64,000 bases of DNA, taken from Ochotona curzoniae (taxonomy: Eukaryota > Chordata > Mammalia > Lagomorpha > Ochotonidae). The number at the start of each line of letters is the position of its first letter. The stretch's first letter is position 1. This document shows, in pieces, positions 55,891 through 64,000 of the stretch. The position numbers and the translations under genes were made by a program. The notes beneath the pieces were generated by a model. It was given only the letters and a program-made list of their open reading frames with translations. It was not told where the DNA came from and ran no database searches. The stretch spans positions 29,178,001 through 29,242,000 of the forward strand of contig NW_024466599.1 in NCBI RefSeq assembly GCF_017591425.1, written 5' to 3'.

Positions 55891-56222
55891 GGGCCCAGTG
55901 GCGTGGCCTAGCGGCTAAAGTCCTCACCTTGAACGCACTGGGATCCCATATGGGCCCCGGTTCTAATCCCAGCAGCTCCTCTTCCCATCCAGCTCCCTGC
56001 TTGTGGCCTAGGAAAGCAGTCGAGGACAGCCCAAAGTCTTGGGACCCTACACCCATGTGGGAGACCTGGAAGAAGTTCCTGGCACCTGGCTTTGGATCAG
56101 CATAGCATCAGCCGTTGCGCTCACTTGGGGAGTGAATCATTGGACGGAACATCTTCCTCTCTGTCTCTCTTCCTCTCTGTATATCTGACTTTCCAATAAA
56201 TAAATAAATTTTTTAAAAAAAG
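55891..56222 (+). repeat. CSINE, sense, young, inserted in L1
   Basis: Full-length: gggcccagtggcgtggcctagcgg, ggatcccatatgggccccgg, cccatgtgggagacctgg, gccgttgcgctcacttgggg and atatctgactttccaataaataaataaa. A perfect 10-base duplication flanks it. Confidence 0.95.
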
Positions 56223-56232
56223 TAAGGATTCA

Positions 56233-56260
56233 ATTCAACAAGATGTAACAAAACAAAAGA
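56233..56260 (+). mobile_element. Old LINE-1, part 2 (short)
   Basis: 'attcaattcaacaagatgtaac' continues the endonuclease region of part 1 (gatcaattcaacaagaagagctaac) before the younger L1 begins. Confidence 0.6.
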
Positions 56261-57712
56261 AATTTAAAAAGACAGTAAAAGATGGAGAATCTTAACATGT
56301 TGCTGAGTTGGCAGAATCAACAACATCAAATGTCCATATTACCCAAAGTATTATAAAGATTCAATGCAATCCCAATCGAATCCCAACAACAATCTTCTCA
56401 GAAATAGAAAAGATTATCAAAAGTTCATCTGGAAACACAAGAGACAACGAATAGCCAGTCATCCTAGAAAATAAAAATCAAGCTGAAGGAATTCTTGACA
56501 TCAGAACATCTACAGGGAAGCGGTTACCAAGAGAGTCTGGCACCAGTACAGAAACAAAGAAGATCAATGTAACAGAGCAGAAACCCCAGAACAGAGCCCA
56601 TGCATGTGCATCCAACTAATCTTAGACAAGAAAATGGAAAAAAAAAAATCCAGGGAAAAACTCTGGTCTCTTCAAAAAATGCTGTTGGAACAACTGAATG
56701 GCAGCTTGCAGACGGTAAGAACTAGCACCCCTGAATGTCACCTTACACAAAAAGTCAGCTCTAAATGTATCTAGGACCCAAATCTGTACCCCCAAACTAT
56801 CAAACTATTAGAGGAAAACACAGGAAATACTCTCCAAGATATTGGAATGAGAGAAGACTTCTCACCAAAAACACAGGCAGAGGAAACCAGAATAAACAAA
56901 TTGGACTATATCAAGTTAATAAGCTTACGTACAGCAAGGGAAATGGTCAACAAAGTTTAGAAGAAACAAACAAAATGGGAAAAAAATCTTAGCATACTGC
57001 ACAACAGATAGGGGACTAATATCCAGGATTTTAAAAGAGCTTCAGAAACTCAATAACAGAAAACCAAACAACCCTGTGAAGAAATGGGCAAAGGAAATGA
57101 ACAGACATTTTTGAAATGAACAAATTCAACTGGCTAATAGACATATGAAAAAAAAAATGCTCAGGCTCCCTAACTGTCAGAAAAACACAAATGAAAACCA
57201 CATTGAAGTTCCACCTAACTCCACTGAGACTGGCTTACACTCAGCGCTCTACTAACAGCACTTGCTGGCACAGATGTGGGGAGAAAGGTACCCCCTTTCA
57301 CTGTTGGTGGCAGTGTAAGCTAGTGCAACTATGGAAGTTGGTACGGGCAGTGATGAGAGAACTGAAAATTCATTTGTCATATGACCAGCTTCTGGGAATA
57401 TAGTCAAGGGAAAGGAAATTTGTATATGAGAAAGGGATCTGTAATCCAATATTCACACAATACAATCTACAATAGCAATCACATGGAAATAACCCAGATG
57501 CGAATCAAAAGAGGAGTGGTTAAAAAAAAGAAACTGTGGTACATCTACACCATGGAATACTGCTCAGCCATTTAAAAGAATGAAATCTACCTTTTGCAAC
57601 AAAAGTCCGACTAGTGACAAGTATGCTTAGTGAAATAAGCTAATCCCAAAAGGACAAATATCAAATTCTCTCTGATATAAGGCAACCTTTATGCAAAATA
57701 CAAGATTAATAT
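56261..57712 (+). mobile_element. Younger 5'-truncated LINE-1: ORF2 C-terminal third
   Basis: Consecutive ORF2 motifs: 'gttggcagaatcaacaacatc', 'gattcaatgcaatcccaatcg', 'tggctggcaccagtac'-type sequence, 'aatcttagacaag', 'gaagacttctcaccaaaaac', 'ggactatatcaagttaataagc', 'gaagaaatgggcaaagg', 'tggcacagatgtggggag', 'ggtggcagtgtaagctagtgcaac', 'catggaatactgctcagcc'. Several long but broken frames (56765-56992, 57191-57403, 57381-57575) are ORF2 remnants interrupted by stops and frameshifts. The zinc-knuckle-like CWHRCGEKGTPFHCWWQC segment lies at about 57262. This L1 cannot be active because the endonuclease and most of RT are missing. Confidence 0.9.
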
Positions 57713-57977
57713 CCCTTTCAATACTGTTTTGATATATCCCACGGGTTTAGACATTTTTGTTTTTATTTTCATTTCTTTAAAAAGTTTTTTCTTGCTAATT
57801 TCTTCATTGGCTCATAGGTCACACAATAGCATCATTTTCTTCAAAAATATTTTTTATTTTCTTTTTCATTTCTTCAGTAGCACATCAGGCATTCAGTAGC
57901 ATGTAACTTAATCTCACATTATTGTAAATTTACTAATTTCTTCTTGTTGCTGATTTTGTTTTATGACTTTTCATTTA
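57713..57977 (-). mobile_element. Antisense ORF2 segment inside the 3' UTR of the younger L1
   Basis: 'ccctttcaatactgttttgatatatcccacggg', 'aatttcttcattggctcataggtc' and 'cagtagcacatcaggcattcagtagc' are reverse-complemented L1 RT-region sequence directly after the sense ORF2 end. The duplicated unit is spaced 70 bases (about 57802 and 57872), exactly as at 38371/38441. Confidence 0.7.
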
Positions 57978-58300
57978 AGGGGATGTATAGTATCTGTGTA
58001 ATAGAGACCAGCATATTGAGATGTGAAAATACACTGTAGTCCAAGTCAAAGATGGACTCTCAATTAAACTGTTAAATATATCTTGACAATAAGATTCTGG
58101 ACTCTGTCACTGTCCAGACCTACAAAGTCAGGACACACTTAAATAGCGGAATGACAGACTTATGTCTGTTTATGAAGGACTATACTGTTACAATAATATA
58201 GGGAAAATAAATGGGGAGAGGAGCATATCTGGGGAGAGGAAAGGGAAATACTGGAGCCTATGTAACTTTATCATAAATTAACATAATAAATAAAATTCTA
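57978..58300 (+). mobile_element. 3' terminus of the younger LINE-1
   Basis: 'ggggatgtatagtatctgtgtaatagagaccagcatattgag' to 'ctggagcctatgtaactttatcataaattaacataataaataaa'. It ends the insertion, and old L1 sequence resumes at about 58306. Confidence 0.85.
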
Positions 58301-58305
58301 AAAAG

Positions 58306-58765
58306 ATGCAATTATATTGTATATATTCAACTTATACTAAAGAATTGAGCTTTTACAAATATTTATAGTTATAAAGGGAGAAAAAATCTGCAAGACATTA
58401 ATAATGGAGTACTTCAGCTGAATTTTCATGAATCAACAGATCAACTAGACATAAAATCAACCAACAGTTGAGCTAATCCACCAGCATGGACTAAATAAAC
58501 CCAAAAGAAATCTTCACAACATTTTAAACCAGAATACATGTCCTTTCTATTGTTGGAAATCCTGTAGGAAATACCATATGTAATATCTTAAACAAGTTTC
58601 CATGAACCAACACTAATAATATTGTACCAAATATCTATTTGACTACATGGAATGAACAGCAAAAGAAACTCTCCAAAATGTAAAAACACAATGAAGACTT
58701 AGTAGCTTACTCTTGAATGAATCATGAGTCATATTATTCAAAAAGGAAATAACAAATCCAATATT
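58306..58765 (+). mobile_element. Old LINE-1, part 3 (endonuclease region)
   Basis: 'ctgcaagacattaataatggagtac', 'catgaatcaacagatcaactagacataaaatcaacc' and 'acttagtagcttactcttgaatgaatcatgagtc' continue the ORF2 endonuclease sequence from 56260, so the younger L1 sits inside this one. Confidence 0.8.
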
Positions 58766-58990
58766 TTTCCAGTTTCATATAAATGTTACAATGTCTTTGT
58801 CAAATTTCCTCTAGAATTTTTATTGAACTGACATTTAAAACTACTGCTGAATTTAGGAAAAATAAATGTCTTAACAGTATTAAGTTTTCAACCCAGAAAC
58901 AAATCATACCTTTGCATTTATTTTGTGTTTAAGTCATCTCATATTCTTTTGATCTATTCCTGTCCAGACAACAAAATATTTAACATGGAA
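58766..58990 (-). mobile_element. LINE-1 ORF2 RT-region fragment, antisense
   Basis: 'ctctagaatttttattgaactgacatttaaaac' and 'aacagtattaagttttcaacccagaaac' read as antisense ORF2 (…attctattgatattgc… / …caatattaattcttcc…). It abuts the sense endonuclease piece: either an inversion or a separate L1. Confidence 0.55.
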
Positions 58991-58994
58991 TAGT

Positions 58995-59755
58995 TTTCAA
59001 ACAACATAAGTTCATTTTTCACATTTCTGGATTATAGAAGGTCTAAAATCACCACCTGTAGGCTTGCTGTTTGGAGACTGCTGCTAGCTTCTTACACAGT
59101 TTAAAGATGAGCTTTGTCTCATCGGGAAATTGATCAAAACTGAACCTACTTAAAATATTAGTGGAGATTAAAATAACACATTCAAAGCAGGGGACATGAA
59201 ATATAAGCTTGACTTTTCACAAAAGATAGAGTTATCACTTTTCTATACAATTACACATAAAAACATGACAAATCCCATTTTTGAAGATTACAAGTTGCTA
59301 ACGCTTTGGCCAGCATGGAAATGGCTTTTACTGAACTGCATTTACATCTGCTTTCATCTCAGTATGAATGACTGTCAGTTTGAACTAGCTGCATGTACTT
59401 TTCCTTTCAATTGTTCTCGGATCCATTAAAATATAGTTCATCTCACTGTGCTCTGTGTCTTTAAAATCAATATAAACATATTAAACTGTCTTAAGTTAGA
59501 AATGTGCTAAAAATGAGACTTTAAATTTGACCCAAAGCCCAGCTGTTCTCAAATTGTATTATATTATGCTTTATGTAGATCCCATAAAAAAGGCATTGTT
59601 GATATAGCACCAAAAAGGGAACAGCAGGATAGGACAGCTCAAGGGATATGTGCGTTTCTCTTTTTTGCAGCAAAAGTATAAGTCTATAGCAGAGAATCTT
59701 CAGAAAAGAGCTGTTCTTCCAGCTATATATGCAAATACCCTAATCCTTAGAATCA
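58995..59755. other. No gene; possible LTR-like piece
   Basis: 59005-59100 ('agttcatttttcacatttctggattatagaaggtctaaaatcacc') loosely resembles an old LTR-type repeat. The rest is unrecognised. Confidence 0.35.
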
Positions 59756-59757
59756 CC

Positions 59758-59927
59758 ACTGCCAGGATCAGCACAATGGTACACCCACCTAATCCTCCAC
59801 TTCCAAGTGTCAGCATCCCACATGGGTGCTGTTTTGTTTCCCAGCTGCTCCACTTCCTACCCTGTTCCTTGACTGTGGCCTGGGAAAGCAGTAGATGGCT
59901 CAAGTCCTTAGATTCCTGTTGCCCCCA
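59758..59927 (+). repeat. CSINE, sense, old, 3' end missing
   Basis: 'gtcagcatcccacatgggtgctgttttgtttcccagctgctccacttcc' and 'gactgtggcctgggaaagcagtagatggctcaagtcc', broken off by the next SINE. Confidence 0.8.
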
Positions 59928-60180
59928 GGCCCGGCAGTGTGGCACAGTGGTTAAGGTCCTCGCCTTGCACGCCCAGGATCCCATATGGGTGCCGGTTCCA
60001 TCCCTGCAGCCCCGCTTCCCAACCCGCTACATCTGCTGTGGCCCAGGAGAAGCAGTCAAGGACGGCACCAACAGCTTTGGGACCTGCAAACCCGCAAGGC
60101 AGACCAACGCGCAAGAGCCCAACTGGCTCTCCGCCATAGCATACCAGCACATTGCGAAACTCACTTAGGGAGTGAATCAT
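59928..60180 (+). repeat. CSINE, sense, head and body
   Basis: ggcccggcagtgtggcacagtgg, ggatcccatatgggtgccggttcc (B box), then a body with many unusual changes (gcccaggagaagcagtc, cgcaaggcagaccaacgcgc). The 172-codon frame at 59650-60168, the longest in the window, is just a reading through two SINEs. Confidence 0.85.
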
Positions 60181-60540
60181 TGCATGCAACCAGGACCTTC
60201 CTCTCCCACCCACCCCTCCCCTTACGCCCCCCCTTACTGTATATCATGACTTTCTTCCATGCCCCACATCATTAACATCAACTCAATTACTACATTCATA
60301 CCGATTCCAATGTTCCAGTGGGAGACCTACCCAACTTTCTAACGCCCAATGGCTCCCTGACACTTCTGATTGGTCGCCACCCTCCCCCTCCCCTCCTGTG
60401 CCCATCTACCGCGTCATAACTCCCATACCTAGGGAGTACCCCCTCCCTCATAGTTACCTTAGGTGCCTGGGCAATACTCCCTTTCCTTCCCTTTTCTTTT
60501 TTTTTCTTTCTTTTTTTTTTTGTGTTTTTTTTTTTCAGCA
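60181..60540. other. Garbled SINE-like sequence and poly-T tract, probable low-quality sequence
   Basis: 60181-60260 is recognisable as the CSINE 3' end (cttcctct...ctgtatatc.tgactttc) but is full of inserted C runs. 60316-60460 reads as a second distorted copy of the SINE 3' half (gtgggagacct, then gctccctg.cacttctgattggtcg, then tcccatacctagggagta). 60488-60537 is a poly-T/pyrimidine run. The error pattern, C-homopolymer gain over one local stretch, is unlike the mutational decay of other SINEs here. Confidence 0.5.
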
Positions 60541-62085
60541 TGACACAGAACTTCGCAGCTCAGCGCAAGAGTAAGGCATGACGGAAACAGCCCAGAGCGG
60601 TCATGGAACAGTGTCTCACGAGCATACATTTGGCATGGGTCGGGGGCAGACCAGGTCTGAATCAGTTTCACGTCTATCCACTGGTAACTCCACAACACCA
60701 GAACAGAGTGTGGGTCTCGTGCCAAGTTCGGTCACAACAAAAGCAGCACACAACACGGAATGCCAAGGTGAGGTTGCCTGTGCCAGATGTGACCGCAGCA
60801 CCCACCCAGCACATGTGAGAATCAGGAAGGTGTGAGAATCAGGAAGGGAGGGGGCAGAGCCAGCAGGGGAATAAAGGGTGGTTCCCTTGCTAGACAGTTA
60901 CTCCCACTGGAGTATGTGAGCTGGGATGGGCAGACCAGACTAGGCAAGGCTGTAACACCTGTGTGCCTCATGTGGACCAGATCAGGGAAAAGCCAAGCTG
61001 GGCTGATTATTCCTACTGGTGCAATCAATCTACAATTAGAGTGGATAAGGGTTGTTGGGGCTTAGCCGCAGTATCAGCTGCAGAAGTTGGCACTGGGGTC
61101 TAATTCTGTCAAGTCAAACCACAGAAGTACCTGGAGAGTGCATAATCCAGGAATGGGAGTGGCCTAGGAGGGAAATAGTGGGCTCCTCCCTCTTGGGTTA
61201 CCACCCCCCACGGAAGGGCACGAAAACTAGGACGGGGCTGGGTTGGCTAGACAGGCACCCAATAACATCCGTGAAGGCTGGATAGTTGAGCTGCTTAGAT
61301 GGAACAAGGTCTTAATACCCATTGACAGGTATGAGAGCAGAAGGGGATGTGGGACAGACTGGACTAGTCTGCCACACATCCTGGCAAACCAGGGTAGGGG
61401 AGGGCCTTGTGGGGGTTATTGTGTGTCACTCTGACTACACTGCAGCCCACATTGGTTTGTGTGAGGGCTTTGTATGTGCTGGGCAGAACCAGGCTGGACT
61501 TCAGCACCCATTGCAGTGAAAGACAGGAATGGAAACAGAACCAACACAAAATTGCAACCACCAGCTGATTGGGGAGATGGACTGTGCTGGGCCCTGTGTT
61601 TGCTAGTACATACAAAAATCTTGTCTGGGAACACCTCAGACAAAGTTTCTTTGAGGATCCCCCCAATCGAGCTACCGAACTCAGAACCCTAACCTTGAAA
61701 AGACAGAGGACAGAAGAAGTCAATCAACCACCTCAGCTATATGTTGGCAGTGAAAAACTAGGCAAATGGAGACTCTATGATGGACTATGTCAATCAGTGG
61801 ATTCTTCAGTGACCTCATCGTGCTTGGTGTGGTGAGACTGGCAGAAATTCAGAACTGTTGAACTATCAAAACCACTTGAGCAAGACCCTCGGAGCATGCC
61901 CCACATCAGGGACCTGGGGTGGGTAGGAGACTGGGTGGGGCTTCTCCCTTAAAATCCACTTTTACATCAGATATATTAAGGAAACAATACGGAATTAATT
62001 GTCTTGCCCATCTTCCTATAGTGCTTGAACCTTTTTACTCTAATTATGTCAAGATTGTCAAAAAATAAATAATAATTAAATAAAG
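60541..62085 (+). mobile_element. Best copy of the unclassified GC-richer poly(A)-ended repeat
   Basis: About 1.5 kb, clearly GC-richer than its surroundings. It has loosely repeated units built on ggaccag(a)ct.gg...cac.cat.g and gtgagaatcaggaag (perfect tandem at 60815-60829 and 60832-60846). The 3' part 'atggactatgtcaatcagtgg...aactatcaaaaccacttgagcaagaccctc' matches 22935-23050. The end 'acttctcccttaaaatcc...gtcaaaaaataaataataattaaataaag' matches the antisense copy at 32286-32545. Overlapping frames of 60-119 codons on both strands reflect base composition; none has a recognised domain. Probably a lagomorph-specific retroelement, perhaps an L1 UTR with monomers. Confidence 0.5.
60815..60846 (+). 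repeat. Perfect short tandem repeat inside the GC-richer element
   Basis: gtgagaatcaggaag occurs twice with two bases between. Confidence 0.9.
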
Positions 62086-62089
62086 AAAA

Positions 62090-62895
62090 TAAACAACTCT
62101 TAAAAATCAACACTTTCACCTTCAACATGATTATTTAATAGCTCTGTGTATCATTTTTACAATTTAACTTTCCAATTTGAAAAAAATATCTTCATGCATA
62201 GATTCATATAAAGAAAACAATGCTATTATTCTGATTTGGTACCATGTTAAAACTCTCTCTTTTACTTCACAAGAAACCTAATGGAATACTCCACAGTCAA
62301 AGAGAATGGAAAGCTTTCACAGCTGTCACACTAATTAAGGTCAAATTTATATAGAATATAACTTCTAGCAATGGTTACAAAGTGAAGAAAATACGTAAAA
62401 TAAAGAAAAAAGTTATTGGTACTCTCCATTAAATTAATTGCTAGACAATAAAGACTTTTATATCTCCCTTTTTTAGAAAAAGATACTAACATTAAAAATA
62501 GACTCTTTGAATTTGGCATGTTTTATTGCTCAGTGGATCTGTTCAAATGTCTAAGACATGTTAACAGAAGAAAACAGAATTGAGCTGAGAATGAACATAC
62601 ATTCTCTCTAGATCTTAAAAGCAGTAAAATCATATGCCTTCATAATGGAAATCTGCAGTCATGGAAAAGTATTAACGTACTGCAACCTGGCATAAGATCA
62701 CATCATTTATCGACAGTGAAACAAATATTTTAAGCAAGACTGAGAGACAAACATCAAAAAACAAAAGCCTATAAAAATCTTCTTGACTATCTCGATGTAT
62801 TATTGATGTTAAACTTTGCAAAATATAGATCCTCTATTTTATAATATCAGCACCCAAAATGATGTTAATAAATGTTTATTATACCATTTAAGAAC
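62090..62895. other. No gene recognised
   Basis: AT-rich unique-looking sequence. Confidence 0.45.
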
Positions 62896-62897
62896 AT

Positions 62898-63210
62898 GAG
62901 CTTTTGGAATTGCTGCTAGGTTGCCATTTGGAATGCCAACATCCTATATCAGAATGGTTGATTTGAGCACTGGCAACTCTGCTTCCATTCCAGCTTCCTG
63001 CCAGTGAGCACCCCGGGGGGCAGACAATGATGGTTAAGTACTTGTGTCCCTGCCACCCATGATAGGAAATCCAGATTGAGTTTTGGGTTTTTACTTGTCC
63101 TATCTTTAGTTGTTGCAGCTTTTAATGAGTAAACTATTAGGAAAAGAAAGAAAAGTTCTCTTCTGTATCACTGTCCTTCTGTGTTCAAATATAATACAAA
63201 AAATAAAAGT
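62898..63210 (+). repeat. CSINE, sense, very old
   Basis: 'gccaacatcctatatcagaatggttgatttgagcactggcaactctgcttccattccagcttcctgcc' and an A-rich end (aaaaaataaaagttt) keep the CSINE order with heavy decay and a local ccccgggggg. Confidence 0.65.
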
Positions 63211-63496
63211 TTTAAATATGATTCTATGAAAAGTCAGATTTATATTCAAGCACATCCTCATATATTCCAAACCGATCAGGTATTACAATGTGAACAGCAC
63301 CTGCCTATTCCTGGTTAATCACTAGAGATACCACACAACATAACGAAAGCCTGTCACTTTACATCTTAATTACACAGACTTCCCTGATTCATACTTTATG
63401 TGCCAGTTTTGAACTTACTGCTTCTCAGCTTCAAATTAACATTTCATTTCATGTTCTGTGATTAAAAGGGAATATTTGTAAGCCTTTTTGTTTGAG

Positions 63497-63510
63497 TGAG
63501 CACACATTTT
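63497..63510 (+). repeat. Target-site duplication of the last CSINE, left copy
   Basis: tgagcacacatttt, identical to 63821-63834. Confidence 0.85.
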
Positions 63511-63820
63511 GTTTTTATTGGAAAGTCAGATATACAGAGAGGAGGAGAGACAGAGAGAAAGATCTTCCATCCGATAATTCACTCCCCAAGTGAACATAAT
63601 GGCCAATGCTATGCTGATCCGAAGCCAGGATCCAGGAACTTCTTCCAGGTCTCCCACACGGGTGCAGAGTCCCAAGACTTTGGGCCGTCCTGGACTGCTT
63701 TCCCAGGCTACAAGTAGGGAGCTGGATGGGAAGTGGAACTGCTGGGATTAGAACCGGCGTCCATATGGGATCCCACGGCGTTCAAGGGAAGGACCTTAGC
63801 TGCTAGGCCATGCCGGGCCC
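63511..63820 (-). repeat. CSINE, antisense, young, full length
   Basis: tttttattggaaagtcagatatac at the tail side with only a short A tail, ctccccaagtgaac, ggtctcccacacgggtgcagag, gattagaaccggcgtccatatggg and the head end gccatgccgggccc. A perfect 14-base duplication flanks it. The 73-codon frame at 63496-63717 is a SINE reading. Confidence 0.95.
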
Positions 63821-63834
63821 TGAGCACACATTTT
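63821..63834 (+). repeat. Target-site duplication of the last CSINE, right copy
   Basis: tgagcacacatttt directly after the SINE head end. Confidence 0.85.
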
Positions 63835-64000
63835 TGACAATAGTTTTATAAAGTAGTGTACCCAAAGATGCTTTCATTTTTATTATATGGTTACCAATAA
63901 GATAATTAATTATTCTAATAATGCCAGTGATTTCCCCTCTAACTTTTTATTGTCTATTTTTAGGTTTGCAACATATTTTGGCATGCATGTCCATCATAAA

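Noticed and set aside
59650..60168. Longest reading frame in the window (172 codons, +)
   Set aside because: It runs through two CSINEs in succession; the peptide has no domain and the same frame is open in other SINE copies.
61364..61723. 119-codon frame (-) and others at 60.6-61.8 kb
   Set aside because: All lie in the GC-richer repeat, are open on both strands, and show no domain.
1..64000. CRISPR array, operons, prophage or bacterial mobile elements
   Set aside because: No regularly spaced repeats, no ribosome-binding sites with long ORFs; the sequence is mammalian with SINEs and LINEs.

Overview
This window is mammalian nuclear DNA from a gene-poor, AT-rich region, either intergenic or inside a large intron. 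It holds no intact protein-coding gene and no operon, CRISPR array, tRNA, rRNA or phage. The diagnostic content is many copies of a tRNA-derived SINE. Its sense strand starts gggcccggcg, has an A box (tggcgcagtgg) and a B box (ggttctatcc), contains gcttgtggcctggg and ends atatctgactt(tg/tcc)aataaa plus an A-rich tail. This is the lagomorph C-repeat (CSINE). The 'atatctgacttt..aataaa' tail and 'ggttctaatccc' B-box region look more like pika (Ochotona) than rabbit, but that species call rests on memory of the families and not on a search.

Layout: 1-15 kb is AT-rich sequence with old MIR, L1 and DNA-transposon relics and a few CSINEs. 15-29 kb holds LTR-like relics, a processed pseudogene of SARNP (17374-18216, + strand), a broken 3' piece of a GAPDH processed pseudogene (26440-27008, - strand), L1 tails, CSINEs and one copy of a GC-richer poly(A)-ended repeat. 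29.06-30.27 kb is a recent poly(A) retroposon with a perfect 18-bp target-site duplication. 30-37 kb has nested SINEs, an unidentified poly(A)-tailed retrocopy and a short exon-like segment at 33282-33328. 37-43.4 kb is dense in L1. 43.4-54 kb is mostly repeat-poor and has another exon-like segment at 49456-49524. 54-62 kb is a stratified block of L1 inside L1, CSINEs, a badly garbled SINE/poly-T stretch (60.18-60.54 kb) that looks like poor-quality sequence, and the best copy of the GC-richer repeat. The window ends with a recent antisense CSINE bounded by 14-bp direct repeats.

Most open reading frames here are readings through SINEs, L1 sequence or pseudogenes. The most interesting observations are: (1) two L1 copies share a 3' UTR that contains an inverted piece of L1 ORF2 with the same 70-bp internal duplication, so a chimeric 3' UTR was apparently propagated; (2) a three-copy poly(A)-ended GC-richer repeat family that I cannot classify; (3) short segments with good splice signals in repeat-poor sequence; (4) a likely sequence or assembly error at about 60.2-60.5 kb. 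I found no evidence of an undescribed molecular system.
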